Notes: generated by a model not told the origin, from the sequence alone. Positions 32,660 to 42,589 are shown, numbered from the stretch's first letter. The stretch is 64,000 bases of DNA from Saccharibacillus endophyticus (GCF_013185185.1 NZ_JAAZWE010000002.1:372001-436000); one strand, 5' to 3'. Program-made: numbers and translations.

Positions 32660-32796
32660 CGTATTCATCTCCCCTACCGTTGAATTGACCTTCAAAAAAG
32701 CTCATAAAGAAACTATATCATAAGGAGAGCGGTTACAGCCAAAATCGAACACGGCGATTTAGCGAAAATGCGTCGTCCTTTGTCAAAGTCAGCGCA

Positions 32797-32834
32797 AAGA
32801 AAAAGACCGTTTGCCGTGATTCCGACAAACGGTC
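32797..32834 (-). terminator. Terminator of the LPXTG gene
   Basis: Minus-strand GACCGTTTG pairs with CAAACGGTC around a 12-base loop and is followed by a T-rich run (TCTTTTTCTTT). It lies 35 bases beyond the stop. Confidence 0.75.
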
Positions 32835-32868
32835 CTTCTCCGCTCAAGCCAAGTGTTTTCCTTAACGA

Positions 32869-35019
32869 TTAACGCGAACGACGAAAACGAATTGCAGCAC
32901 CGGATACCATCAGCAGCAAGCCTGCGTACAAGAACATCGTGTCGCTGCCGGCTTCTCCCGTTTGAGGCAGTTCGGAAACGCCGGTCCAATTCATCGAAGC
33001 CGCAGAGTTCGCTGTATCCGTTTTCGCAGCGTCCATCGAAACTTCCGCGGTTGGCGTCGCTGCGATCGTTACGGGACGTTCTCCGATATCGGCCGTCGCT
33101 GCCTCCGCTGTTACAATCGTTCCATCCGTCACGCCGCGGTTCTCATCCATTTCCGGTGACAATGCATCAAACTCGTCACCTTCGGATGCTGTAGCTGTCG
33201 TAACGTTGTTTCCAAGCGATTCTCCGTCTTCATCGTCAGCAGGCAGCGCACTTGGCGTGTTGCCCGAAGACGCGATTACGGTTCCCGGTACGGATGCTGC
33301 GACCACGCCGTCAACCGTGATTCCGCTGTCGTTACCACCCGTGCCTGGGTTCGGCGTCGTACCGCCGTCGTTACCGCCCGTGCTTGGGTTAGGTGTCGTA
33401 CCGCCGTCGTTACCGCCTGTTCCCGGGTTTGGTGTCGTACCGCCGTCGTTACCGCCTGTTCCCGGGTTTGGTGTCGTACCGCCGTCGTTACCGCCTGTTC
33501 CTGGGTTAGGTGTCGTACCGCCGTCGTTACCGCCTGTTCCTGGGTTAGGCGTTGTTCCACCATCATCGTCCCCACCGTTACCCGGGTTTGGCGTAGTGCC
33601 GCCGTCATCGTCTCCGTTACCCGGATTCGGAGTCGTTCCTCCGTTATTTCCTCCCGGTACTGCTGGAGTAAATGTAGAGCTTTCCAGCACCGACACCTGA
33701 ACGCCCGGCAGAATGCCGTTCAAGTTCAGATCGAGCAGCGAGGAATTGTTGGACGTTCCATCTCCGTTCACGGAATCATTGTTGCCCAGAACCGTCAGTC
33801 CGACGTCGTTACCGAGCAGATCGTCGAGATTCAGGTTCAGCAGAGAATCGGAATTGCTTTGCGTTGCCGGATTCGTCGTACCAGAGTTCGCGTTGTTGGA
33901 CTCGTTTTCCAGCACGCCCAGATGAATATTGTCGCCCAAAACTTCGTTAAGGTCTACGTTCAACAGGGAATCGTAGCTGTTGTTCGTCGTTGTCGGGTTC
34001 GATCCATTGGTTGCGCCCGAATTCGTGTTAGTTGCTTCATTTTCCAATACGCCGACATGAACGGTATCGCCCAGCACTTCGTCGAGGTTCACGTTAACGA
34101 GTGAACTCGATTCCGTGTTGGTTGTAGCGGCTGGCGTTCCTGGCGCTGTACCGGAAGTCGTGTTGGATTCTTCATTTTCCAATACGCCGACGTGAACGGT
34201 ATCGCCCAGCACTTCGTCAAGGTTCACATTGACCAGCGAACTCGATTCACTGCTTGTCGAAGCGGCTGGCGTTCCTGGCGCGGCACCGGAGGTTGTGTTG
34301 GATTCTTCGTTTTCCAATACGCCGACGTGAACGGTATCGCCCAGCACTTCGTCGAGGTTCACATTGACCAGTGAACTCGATTCACTGCTTGTCGAAGCGG
34401 CTGGCGTTCCTGTCGTTATACCGGAAGTTGCGTTAGATTCTTCGTTCTCCAGTACGCCGACTTGGACACTTTCGCCCAACACTTCATCGAGGTTTACATT
34501 AACGAGTGAACTCGATTCCGTATTTGTTGTAGCGGCTGGCGTTCCTGTCGTTGCACCGGAGATTGTGTTGGATTCTTCGTTCTCCAGTACGCCGACCTGA
34601 ACATTTTCGCCCAACACTTCATCGAGGTTCACGTTAACGAGTGAACTCGATTCCGTGCTCGTTGCAGCGGCTGGCGTTCCCGTTGCCGCACCCGAAGTTG
34701 TGTTCGATTCTTCGTTCTCCAGTACGCCGACATGCACATCATCGCCCAGCACTCCGCCAAGATCTACGTTGACCAGCGCATCGTAATTCGTTGCCGCACC
34801 ATTGCTTCCAGCGTTGCTTGTCTCACTCGGCAATACGTCGACTTGCAGCGTATCACCGAGCAGGCCGTCGGCGTTGAGGTTCAGCAGCGAACGGCTTTCC
34901 GTCTGAGGCGCGCCGCTGTCGGTCGTCGTAACGTCCGCAGCCGATGCGGCTCCTTGAGCCAATACGAGCGTGACTGCCGCAAATCCTGTTGTCATCAGTG
35001 CTTTTACCGTCTTTTTCAT
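32869..35019 (-). CDS. LPXTG cell-wall-anchored repeat protein
   Basis: 716 residues. Signal peptide MKKTVKALMTTGFAAVTLVL... (cleavage after AASA, about residue 27). Then about ten tandem units of 40-45 residues, each with LVNVNLDEVLGDTVHVGVLE followed by a Ser/Thr/Ala linker (residues ~45-440); then a run of GGNDGGTTPNPGTG copies (about 455-565), a Thr/Ala/Glu-rich spacer, and at the C terminus LPQTG (about residue 684), a hydrophobic helix and RFRRSR. This is the sortase anchor, so the protein is linked to peptidoglycan. The repeats look like a stalk; no known adhesin domain is seen. The following repetitive gene is 31 bases upstream. Confidence 0.88.
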   Translation of the reverse strand: MKKTVKALMTTGFAAVTLVLAQGAASAADVTTTDSGAPQTESRSLLNLNADGLLGDTLQVDVLPSETSNAGSNGAATNYDALVNVDLGGVLGDDVHVGVLENEESNTTSGAATGTPAAATSTESSSLVNVNLDEVLGENVQVGVLENEESNTISGATTGTPAATTNTESSSLVNVNLDEVLGESVQVGVLENEESNATSGITTGTPAASTSSESSSLVNVNLDEVLGDTVHVGVLENEESNTTSGAAPGTPAASTSSESSSLVNVNLDEVLGDTVHVGVLENEESNTTSGTAPGTPAATTNTESSSLVNVNLDEVLGDTVHVGVLENEATNTNSGATNGSNPTTTNNSYDSLLNVDLNEVLGDNIHLGVLENESNNANSGTTNPATQSNSDSLLNLNLDDLLGNDVGLTVLGNNDSVNGDGTSNNSSLLDLNLNGILPGVQVSVLESSTFTPAVPGGNNGGTTPNPGNGDDDGGTTPNPGNGGDDDGGTTPNPGTGGNDGGTTPNPGTGGNDGGTTPNPGTGGNDGGTTPNPGTGGNDGGTTPNPSTGGNDGGTTPNPGTGGNDSGITVDGVVAASVPGTVIASSGNTPSALPADDEDGESLGNNVTTATASEGDEFDALSPEMDENRGVTDGTIVTAEAATADIGERPVTIAATPTAEVSMDAAKTDTANSAASMNWTGVSELPQTGEAGSDTMFLYAGLLLMVSGAAIRFRRSR

Positions 35020-35050
35020 TAGTTATCGCTCCCTTTTATTTTTTTGATTT

Positions 35051-36586
35051 TTACGTCAAAAAGGGAGCTTGCTTCGGTGGTGAAAAAGGCGGCGCGTTGA
35101 TCCATTGACTGCCTTCCGTATCTGATGTTGCTTTCAAACGATATAACGGGTCCGAGACTGTCGGCATGAAGCCGGCGTACAGCTGCGCGATCGGAGGCTG
35201 AGGCCCCGCAAATCCCGAGCCGCCTTGCGACGGTCCCGAAGCGCCGCGTGTCGGCGAGCCTTCGCTTAGCAATCCCGGTACGACCGGTGCTTGCGGCTGA
35301 CGGCCTTCGCGCGGTGCAAGAGGCGCTGCCTGCTTGTCCTTCGGCTCTGCAAGTTCTGCGGAAGAAGTCGCGGAAGGCGTGTTGTTCTCGCGAATCGGAG
35401 CAGCTTCCCCGTCTCGCGAAGACGTATCTGCCGCTTTTTCATTCGGGAATACGCCGAATACCTCTACGGCAGACAGATCGGGTAATCGCTCCGAAGTCAT
35501 ATCTGCCGGCTGTGCATCCAACGAAAGTTCTTCGGCATCATCCCGTCCGTAACCCGCAATCGATACGGATTGATTCGGTTCAGTCGAGGGTTCCTCGGTC
35601 AAGGAAGGCTGATTCTCCGGTAAATCGGGGATCAGCACCTCTCCGGCGACAATACGTTGAGCTTCCTGAACGTGCACAGCCTGTCCGGCTACCTCGGAAG
35701 GATTCACTGTGGTGCGTCCTTCGTCCGATGCTCCGGTTCTACCCGAAGATTCGGTCGTCGTTGAGATAGGCGCCGTCGTCTCCGTTCCTGTCGTTGGCGC
35801 TGACGGATGTTGTCCGCTTCCCGGCTCCTGACCGTTCCCCTTACCCGGCTCTTTATCCGGTTGCGAAGGCGTCGGAGTCTGTGTTCCGGGGTTAGTCGGA
35901 ACAATCGGAACCGTAGGCAAGCTTGGTGTGCCGCCTCCCTTTCCCGGCCGGGTGATCGGCTTCACCGTTTCTTTCACGGTATCTGCCACCGTCTCGACGA
36001 CCTCGCCTACCGTATTGCCGGCCCCTTCCGTTACAGGTCCGACACTTTCCACGATGCTTCCGACATTTTCCGTCGTGTTCTTGACCGTCTGTTCGACTGC
36101 TTTGACGGTCTGCCCCGTTTCTTCCAGTAATGTGCCTACAGGATCGGCAGCCTTGCCGTTTAATGCTCCTGTCACTTGAGGAACCGTGTTCAGCGGAATG
36201 TCAACGGTTTCATTAACGATGATATTCGCGTCTTTCACTACTTGTTCCACGGTATTGACCACACTGCCTGCACTGTCTGTTGTTGGAGTCGTAACCGGTT
36301 CAAGCAGCCCTCCGGTCGCTTTTCCCGCAACATCCAACGTATCTTGGACCGCTTGCTGCGTCTGATTTAAGGTTCCGCTTACCGTTTGCTCCAGCGCGCT
36401 TGTCGCGCCGCTTACTTTCTGATTGACCGAATCGGATACGCCGCCGACCGTTTGATCGACGACATCAACCGCTCCTTTAAGCACATTGTCCAGAAGTCCC
36501 GGGGCAAATTTGGCCTCGGCAGAATGGGTCTGGAAGACCAGTATCCATGATGCCGCCAAGACGATTGCCAGCATTCGTTTTTTCAC
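35051..36586 (-). CDS. Exported valine/threonine-rich repetitive protein
   Basis: 511 residues from a GTG at 36586 (AAGGAGG 7 bases upstream). Signal peptide VKKRMLAIVLAASWILVFQ..., cleavage near SAEA (about 25). The first ~200 mature residues are heptad-like repeats of VDQTVGGVSDSVNQ and TVKAVEQTVKNTTENV, likely an amphipathic rod. The rest is Pro/Thr/Gly/Glu-rich and disordered, with no LPXTG or membrane helix; the end PPFSPPKQAPFLT is unusual. Not recognised. It stands directly upstream of the LPXTG gene and may be cotranscribed with it. Confidence 0.78.
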   Translation of the reverse strand: MKKRMLAIVLAASWILVFQTHSAEAKFAPGLLDNVLKGAVDVVDQTVGGVSDSVNQKVSGATSALEQTVSGTLNQTQQAVQDTLDVAGKATGGLLEPVTTPTTDSAGSVVNTVEQVVKDANIIVNETVDIPLNTVPQVTGALNGKAADPVGTLLEETGQTVKAVEQTVKNTTENVGSIVESVGPVTEGAGNTVGEVVETVADTVKETVKPITRPGKGGGTPSLPTVPIVPTNPGTQTPTPSQPDKEPGKGNGQEPGSGQHPSAPTTGTETTAPISTTTESSGRTGASDEGRTTVNPSEVAGQAVHVQEAQRIVAGEVLIPDLPENQPSLTEEPSTEPNQSVSIAGYGRDDAEELSLDAQPADMTSERLPDLSAVEVFGVFPNEKAADTSSRDGEAAPIRENNTPSATSSAELAEPKDKQAAPLAPREGRQPQAPVVPGLLSEGSPTRGASGPSQGGSGFAGPQPPIAQLYAGFMPTVSDPLYRLKATSDTEGSQWINAPPFSPPKQAPFLT

Positions 36587-36813
36587 TGATTCACCTCCTT
36601 TCTGCTTTCGACATTTCCTGATTTCGACCCAATTCGACCTTTTTATTGCAAAGTGTCCAACTGTGTCTACTTCTTTTTTACCATACATTTTTTGTGCCGA
36701 AACTCATTTTTGAGCAAAAAGTAAAAAGATCCCATATGTGAAAAATGAACAACTCGCTCTTTATCCGGCTTCCTTGCTTTAAAATTTTTTTTGTTATTTT
36801 CGGAGTGGCATGC

Positions 36814-36849
36814 AAAAAAAGAGCCGTCTTCCCGAAGGAAAACGGCTCT
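36814..36849 (-). terminator. Terminator of the Ctc/L25 gene
   Basis: Minus-strand AGAGCCGT pairs with ACGGCTCT (36820-36849) and is followed by seven Ts. It lies 31 bases beyond the stop. Confidence 0.85.
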
Positions 36850-36879
36850 GCTTTATTTCATGATATACAAGTACTCGGC

Positions 36880-37497
36880 TTACTCGGATTTTTCCTCGTC
36901 GCCTACGCGCTCCGGTGCCACTTCCGGTTCAGCAGCAGCTTCCGGCTCTTCCATAACCTGCGGAACGATGACGGATGCGATGACTTCTTCTTCGGAAGAC
37001 AACAGTTTGACTTTATCCGACAGATGAAGATCCGCCGCCGTCAATTTGTCGCCGATTTCCAAGTTCGAAACGTCGACTTCCAACGAGCTCGGCAGGTCGT
37101 CGGGCAACGCTTCGATTTCCAGCTCAGTCGATTGAATTTGGAGAATTCCGCCTTCTTTCGTGCCTTTCGCTTCGCCTTGATAATCGATGGCGATCGTCGC
37201 GCGAACCGTCGTGTTTTTGTCGATTTGCAGGAAATCCGCATGCACGATCCGTCCGTTGATCCGTTGAACGTCTTTGATCATGACTTGAGTCGAAGAACCG
37301 TCTTTGATTTTCAACGAGAAGATGTCCGCGCCGCCGCGTTGAACGTGGCGAAGCAAATCTTTGGCATCGACGTGAACCGGAATGCCGTCCGCTTTCTTGC
37401 CGTATACGACAGCCGGAACGCGTCCGCTTTCGCGCAGAACTCTGATATCGGAACGTTTAAAACCGCTTCTTTTTTCAGCTTCAAGTGCTTTACTCAT
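36880..37497 (-). CDS. ctc: Ribosomal protein bL25, Ctc family
   Basis: 205 residues from the ATG at 37497 (GAGGAGG 10 bases upstream). Starts MSKALEAEKRSG, with the L25 core RESGRVPAVVYGKKADGIPVHV and FLQIDKNTTVRATI, and a Ctc-type C-terminal domain ending in an acidic tail. Binds 5S rRNA in the large subunit; in bacilli Ctc is a sigma-B general stress protein. No sigma-B promoter was confirmed. The usual pth neighbour is absent in this window. Confidence 0.93.
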   Translation of the reverse strand: MSKALEAEKRSGFKRSDIRVLRESGRVPAVVYGKKADGIPVHVDAKDLLRHVQRGGADIFSLKIKDGSSTQVMIKDVQRINGRIVHADFLQIDKNTTVRATIAIDYQGEAKGTKEGGILQIQSTELEIEALPDDLPSSLEVDVSNLEIGDKLTAADLHLSDKVKLLSSEEEVIASVIVPQVMEEPEAAAEPEVAPERVGDEEKSE

Positions 37498-37650
37498 GAT
37501 TACTCGACCTCCTCGGAATTGGACAAACCGACGATTAGGAAAGAACTGGGATACCGGCCTGGCCGGGCTTTCCGTCGTCTTCACGTTATTCTATTACCCC
37601 GCAGACGCTAACTTGTATCACCCGCCCGGAATCGCCGGCAACAAGTTCGC

Positions 37651-40239
37651 TCAATCCGCGGTTTCTCCCGCGCCCGAAACCAGGTGCGGAGCCAGGTAAG
37701 GAGCGGTGCGGCTGTCTTTGCTCGTCGATACTTCATGCGGCGTTCCCGCCGCCACGATCTTTCCGCCTTGAGCCGCCGCTCCGGGTCCCAGATCGATGAT
37801 CCAATCGGACTGCGCGGCGATCCGCATATTGTGTTCCACCATGATGACCGCATGCCCGGCTTCCGCCAACGCGTCCAAATGGCGCAGCAGCCGGTCCGCG
37901 TCGACCGGATGCAGGCCGTTGGTCGGTTCGTCCAGCAAGTAGACCGCGCGGCCGCGCTGCGCGCGCTGAAGCTCGGAAGCCAGCTTGATGCGCTGCGACT
38001 CGCCGCCCGACAATTCGGTCGCCGGTTGTCCGAGCTTCAGATAGCCGAGTCCCAGATCCAGCAGCACCGATAGCGGACGGGAGATCGACTGCTGCTGCGC
38101 GAAAATCCCGGCCGCTTCTTCCACGGTGAGCCCTAACACGTCGGCAACGGTCAGGCCGTTCCATTTCACCTCGAGCGTCTCCGCGTTATAACGCGCCCCT
38201 CCGCATTCCGGGCAAGGCACGTACAGGCTCGACAAAAACATCAGCTCGATCTGGACGAAACCTTGTCCTTCGCAGTTCGGACAGCGTCCCGCCGCCACGT
38301 TGAACGAAAAGCGGCCCGCTTTGTATCCTCGCTCCCGCGACAACGGCGCGTCCGCGAACAGCTTGCGTACATGGTCGAACAATCCGGTGTAAGTCGCCAA
38401 GTTCGAGCGCGGCGTCCGTCCGATCGGCTTCTGATCGATTCGCACCAGGCGGCGAAGCGAATCCAAATCGCCCGAGACTTGCCCGGATACCTGCCGGCCT
38501 TGGTTTTCTTCCTCTTCTTCTTCCTCTTCTTCTTCCGGATCGTTCGGAAGATCGCCCAGGCGCGAAGACAGCAGCGCCGGAAGCGCCGTCGATACGAGGC
38601 TCGATTTGCCCGAACCGGATACGCCGGTCACCGCCGTCAGGCAGCCGAGCGGAATATCGACGTCCAATTCGTTCAGATTGTTAAAAGAAAGCTGCCGGAT
38701 CTTCAACCAGCCTTCAGGCTGCCGCGTCTCCCTGAGCACCGAAGGAGCTTCCGCGAACAAGTATCGGCGGGTGATCGATTCTTCGACCGATTCCAGACCT
38801 TCGGGCGGTCCGCTGTACAAGACCCGTCCTCCCCGTTCGCCCGCTTCCGGTCCGATATCGACCAACCATTCGGCATGCTTGATCACGTCGAGGTTATGCT
38901 CGACGACGAGTACCGAATTGCCCGCGTCCCGCAGCGCGGCGAGCGATTCCAGCAGCGCTTCGCCGTCGGCGGGATGCAGGCCTGCCGACGGCTCGTCCAG
39001 CACGTAAGCGACGCCGAACAGCTTGGAGATCAGCTGCGTCGCCAAACGCAGGCGCTGAAGCTCGCCCGACGACAGCGTAGGCGCCGGACGATCCAGCGAC
39101 AAGTGGCCGACGCCGATCGCGATCAGCCGTTCCAGCCGGCTCGATACGTCGTCGACCAGACGTTTGGCGACCTGCGCTTTTTCGGTTTCGCGTTCGGGAC
39201 CTTCGGCGCTTTTCCTTTTCTTTGAATCCGCGCGATGCAAGCGAACGCCTTCTTCCAGCTTTTCCCGAAGCTCCGCGACCGGCAAGCGGAACAAGTCCGC
39301 GATATCCAGTCCGGCGAACGTCACGGAGAGCGCTTCGCGTTTCAAACGTTTGCCTTCGCACGCGGGACAAGGACGGACTGCCAGATACGGTTCCAACCGC
39401 TGTCTGCGTCCCGGCGTATCGGCAGAGGCGTACATATTAAGCAGTTGACGCCGGGCGCCGGTATAGTTGCCCATGTAGTCGGGACGTCGTCCGGAACGGA
39501 CGGCTTCCCGGATTTCCTCGTAACTCAGATCGGGAAAGACCGGCGCCGAAGGCTTTTCTTCGGTGAACAGGATCCAGTCGCGGTCTTTTTGCGGGAGGTC
39601 TTTCCACGGTTTGTCCACGTCGTACCCGAGCGAGATCAGAATGTCGCGCAAGTTCTGTCCATGCCAGGCTCCCGGCCAAGCCGCGATCGCGCGCTGCCGG
39701 ATGCTGAGTCCGGGATCCGGCACCATCGATTCTTCGGTCGCGTCGTAAATCCGTCCGAGTCCCTGACATTCCGGGCAAGCGCCTTGCGGCGTATTGGGCG
39801 AAAAGTCTTCGGCGTACAGCACGCCTTGGCCGTCCGGGTAATCGCCGGCCCGCGCGTAGAGCATGCGAAGCACGTTGGACACGGCGGTCAAGCTGCCTAC
39901 GGTCGAGCGTTCCTGCGGCACGCTCCGCTGCTGCTGAAGCCCGACCGCCGGAGGCAGTCCTTCGATGCTTTCGACCTGCGGCGCGCCCGCCTGCTGAATC
40001 AATCTTCGCGCATACGGTGCGACCGATTCCAGATAGCGCCGCTGCGCTTCGGCATACAGGGTGCCGAAAGCGAGCGACGACTTGCCTGAACCGGACACGC
40101 CGGTAAAAACGACCAGCGAATCGCGCGGAAGATCGAGATCGGCATGTTTTAAGTTGTTTTCGTTCGCCCCGCGCACGCGGATCATGCCGTCGGATTCGCG
40201 TCGGCGCTCGGAGCGTGAAGAGAAAAAGTCGGCATTCAT
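37651..40239 (-). CDS. UvrA paralogue (class II UvrA-like ABC ATPase)
   Basis: 862 residues from the ATG at 40239 (GGGGG upstream). Two ABC ATPase halves with Walker A GVSGSGKSS twice, signatures LSSGELQRLRLA and LSGGESQRIKLA, and zinc-finger CxxC pairs (CPECQGLG, CPACEGKR, CPNCEGQG, CPECGG). At 862 residues it is shorter than UvrA (~950) as in UvrA2-type proteins that lack the full UvrB-binding region. A run of glutamates (DPEEEEEEEEEEN) interrupts the second half. Such proteins protect against DNA-damaging or drug adducts. It lies before the Ctc gene on the same strand but separated by a 153-base gap. Confidence 0.88.
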   Translation of the reverse strand: MNADFFSSRSERRRESDGMIRVRGANENNLKHADLDLPRDSLVVFTGVSGSGKSSLAFGTLYAEAQRRYLESVAPYARRLIQQAGAPQVESIEGLPPAVGLQQQRSVPQERSTVGSLTAVSNVLRMLYARAGDYPDGQGVLYAEDFSPNTPQGACPECQGLGRIYDATEESMVPDPGLSIRQRAIAAWPGAWHGQNLRDILISLGYDVDKPWKDLPQKDRDWILFTEEKPSAPVFPDLSYEEIREAVRSGRRPDYMGNYTGARRQLLNMYASADTPGRRQRLEPYLAVRPCPACEGKRLKREALSVTFAGLDIADLFRLPVAELREKLEEGVRLHRADSKKRKSAEGPERETEKAQVAKRLVDDVSSRLERLIAIGVGHLSLDRPAPTLSSGELQRLRLATQLISKLFGVAYVLDEPSAGLHPADGEALLESLAALRDAGNSVLVVEHNLDVIKHAEWLVDIGPEAGERGGRVLYSGPPEGLESVEESITRRYLFAEAPSVLRETRQPEGWLKIRQLSFNNLNELDVDIPLGCLTAVTGVSGSGKSSLVSTALPALLSSRLGDLPNDPEEEEEEEEEENQGRQVSGQVSGDLDSLRRLVRIDQKPIGRTPRSNLATYTGLFDHVRKLFADAPLSRERGYKAGRFSFNVAAGRCPNCEGQGFVQIELMFLSSLYVPCPECGGARYNAETLEVKWNGLTVADVLGLTVEEAAGIFAQQQSISRPLSVLLDLGLGYLKLGQPATELSGGESQRIKLASELQRAQRGRAVYLLDEPTNGLHPVDADRLLRHLDALAEAGHAVIMVEHNMRIAAQSDWIIDLGPGAAAQGGKIVAAGTPHEVSTSKDSRTAPYLAPHLVSGAGETAD

Positions 40240-40442
40240 GATCAAGACCCCCTTTTGCGGATTTTCGTTCTCGGACAAGATCGGCAACCGATCCTGTCCT
40301 GATACGTTTACCGCATTCGGAAGTGCTTAAATCAGTTGGGCGCTTTCCGACCGCTCGAAACTGCCGAAACCTTTTCGAACACAAAAAAGACCGGCTTCAG
40401 GCCGCAGCAAGGCTTGAAGACAGTCTCCCCTGACATGAAAAA

Positions 40443-41564
40443 CTAGACGTTCCCTCCGGCATTGAACGCATTCGCCTCGTTACCGATCGATTTCTCCGTG
40501 CTTCCCGCATTCAGCACTACCGGCAGTCCCGTCTCCGCACTTTCATAAAAAGCATCCACGACCTCCGCGAAATACAAGCCATGCTCCGCCGGAGCAATCA
40601 GGTTTTGCTTTTCATCCTTGATGCAATCGACAAAATGACGGAATTCTCCGGTCAATTGCAGAAACGGGTTGATTTTAAGCTTGGGCTTCATATCGAGACA
40701 AATTCCGTTGTGTTCCCCGAACAAATTCAAGGTCCCGTTGATCAGAGTAGCCCCGCCTTTGGTTCCCATCAGTTCCACGTAGAACCGCTCTTCTTCGATG
40801 TTCGCGGCCCAACTGAAATCGAGTGCCAGGCTTGCCCCGTTTTCCAAAGCGATATAGCCGTGCGCAGCATCTTCGACGTCGAAAATGCCATTCTCGATCC
40901 CGGTATAGCCATGCCGATTCCGCGTTCCGGTCTGCATGAAGTTCTGGTAAATTCGCCCCGCTGCATACGAGACTTTCGGCATGCCCATGAAATACAGCGC
41001 CAGATCGATATAATGCGCTCCGAGATCGATCAACACGCCGCCTCCGGCGCGGGCTTTGTCCGTGAACCATGTGCCGCGCCCCGGTATGCCGCTGCGACGC
41101 ACCCAACCGGCTTTGGCGCTGTAGATATGGCCGAGATTGCCGTCGTCGATCCACTTTTTCAAATAGATCGCTTCGTTCGTAAAACGGTTGTTCAGACCGA
41201 TCATGACCTGCTTGCCGGAACGGTTTCTCGCTTCCACGATATGCCGGGCTTCCTCCGCATGCAGACTCAGAGGCTTCTCGCAGTGCACGTTCACGCCATG
41301 AGACAATGCATATTCCGTAATCTCGGCGTGCAAAAAGTTGGGCGTGACGACGCTGACGATATCCGGTCGCTCCGCTTGTATCATTTCTTTGTAATCGCTA
41401 TAGACATTCGGTACGTTGTGCCGAGCCGCCATCGCGGATGCCTTGTCGATATCGACATCGCAGATCGCCACGACTTCGATATCATGCAGTTCCTTGTAGC
41501 CGTGGATATGCTTTTTCTCGGCGTTGCCTCCGGCTCCGATCAAGGCATACTTCAACTTGTCCAT
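40443..41564 (-). CDS. Gfo/Idh/MocA family oxidoreductase
   Basis: 373 residues. NAD-binding N terminus YALIGAGGNAEKKHIHGY (GxGxxG variant), AICDVDIDKASAMAARHN, and the EKP motif CEKPLSLHAEE. C-terminal substrate domain with GGGVLIDLGAHYIDLALYFMG. Dehydrogenates sugars or inositols; substrate unknown. AAAGGGGG stands before the ATG. It is 41 bases downstream of the TIM-barrel isomerase, so they form a pair, likely for one sugar-like substrate. Confidence 0.9.
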   Translation of the reverse strand: MDKLKYALIGAGGNAEKKHIHGYKELHDIEVVAICDVDIDKASAMAARHNVPNVYSDYKEMIQAERPDIVSVVTPNFLHAEITEYALSHGVNVHCEKPLSLHAEEARHIVEARNRSGKQVMIGLNNRFTNEAIYLKKWIDDGNLGHIYSAKAGWVRRSGIPGRGTWFTDKARAGGGVLIDLGAHYIDLALYFMGMPKVSYAAGRIYQNFMQTGTRNRHGYTGIENGIFDVEDAAHGYIALENGASLALDFSWAANIEEERFYVELMGTKGGATLINGTLNLFGEHNGICLDMKPKLKINPFLQLTGEFRHFVDCIKDEKQNLIAPAEHGLYFAEVVDAFYESAETGLPVVLNAGSTEKSIGNEANAFNAGGNV

Positions 41565-41605
41565 GCTGGTTGTCCCCCTTTTTCAAACGATGCAATAGGA
41601 TTCGT

Positions 41606-42397
41606 TTACGGTTGCAGCAGCAGCTTGCGGAAGTAATCGGCCGAATAATCGATGCCTGCTGCTGCCAGCTCGTCCGGCAAAGCCGATTTGCGCGGTTCGA
41701 TGCTAAGTCCGGCGTTATATCCCGTGCTTCTTAGCACTGCCAGGAATGAAGGCCAATCCGTCTGATCCATTCCTGCCGGCGGCTCGTCGACTTTTACTCC
41801 GTTCACCAACAGCGACCCCTTGAGATGAACGTGATAGAAACGATGTCCCCAATCCAACGCCTCCTGCAAATAATCTCCCCCGAAAAAGCGGGCATGCGAC
41901 GGATCGAACTTGATGCCCAGCTCCGGCAGATGGCCGTGCACGATTTTCCAGACGTCCGGCTTGTTCACGAAATTCACTTTGCGGCAATTATAGGTGGAAA
42001 CGTTCACGTTTTTGTCTTGCGCGTAATCGAGCAGCTTGCCGAAAAATCGGATCGCCGCGGTGCAATTCGCATAAAAAGACAGCTCTTCGACGTAATTGCA
42101 GCCCACGACGAAACTGTGGCATTCCAGCGCGGAAGCGATATCGATGAGTTTGCGGCAACGATCCAACTCTTCCGCAAGGATCTCTCCGTTCTTATCGATC
42201 CGCTCCGACTTCCAGCGTCCGATCGAACCGATCTCGATCCCGTACTGCTTGCTCCACTGCGCAATCTGTTCCCGACGATCGCAGAACGCGTCCACGTCGT
42301 CTCCTTCGTTCACGCAAAACTCCAGGAAGCTAAGCCCTCTGCGCTTGGCTTCGACGAAGCTGCGTTCTTCAACTGTCGCAATAATTCCCAATTTCAT
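41606..42397 (-). CDS. Sugar phosphate isomerase/epimerase family TIM barrel
   Basis: 263 residues. AP-endonuclease 2-type TIM barrel: SFVVGCNYVEE, GIKFDPSHARFFGGDYLQE and RFYHVHLKGSLLVNG carry the conserved His/Asp/Glu ligands. Start ATG at 42397 with AAAAGGAG. Together with the downstream Gfo/Idh/MocA gene it suggests catabolism of a sugar or inositol. The AraR-type regulator gene is on the same strand ~400 bases upstream, beyond tRNA-Leu, so regulation by it is possible but no box is seen here. Confidence 0.87.
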   Translation of the reverse strand: MKLGIIATVEERSFVEAKRRGLSFLEFCVNEGDDVDAFCDRREQIAQWSKQYGIEIGSIGRWKSERIDKNGEILAEELDRCRKLIDIASALECHSFVVGCNYVEELSFYANCTAAIRFFGKLLDYAQDKNVNVSTYNCRKVNFVNKPDVWKIVHGHLPELGIKFDPSHARFFGGDYLQEALDWGHRFYHVHLKGSLLVNGVKVDEPPAGMDQTDWPSFLAVLRSTGYNAGLSIEPRKSALPDELAAAGIDYSADYFRKLLLQP

Positions 42398-42443
42398 AGC
42401 TGGCGACTCCTTTTCATTCCGGTTTGTCTATTTCTACCCTATC

Positions 42444-42473
42444 AAAAACGGATTCCCGAAGGAATCCGTTTTT
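42444..42473. terminator. Bidirectional terminator between isomerase gene and tRNA-Leu
   Basis: AAAAACGGATTCC, loop CGAA, GGAATCCGTTTTT: a perfect 13-base stem with T-runs on both strands. Confidence 0.85.
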
Positions 42474-42537
42474 GCGACACTTTTGCAGTCTGTTATTGCG
42501 CCTGTCTTTCGAATACGATTCTTTTGCCGAGAAAAAC

Positions 42538-42580
42538 AAAAATCCCCTGAACCGTCCTAAGACGAATTCAAGGGATTTTT
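42538..42580 (-). terminator. Terminator of tRNA-Leu
   Basis: On the minus strand AAATCCC pairs with GGGATTT, with inner TGAA/TTCA and GTC/GAC pairs, followed by TTTTTGTTTTT. It begins 10 bases after the tRNA. Confidence 0.75.
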
Positions 42581-42589
42581 ATTCAATGA

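Noticed and set aside
38263..40089. Plus-strand open frames under the UvrA paralogue
   Set aside because: Basic, low-complexity translations typical of antisense frames; the minus-strand gene has all motifs.
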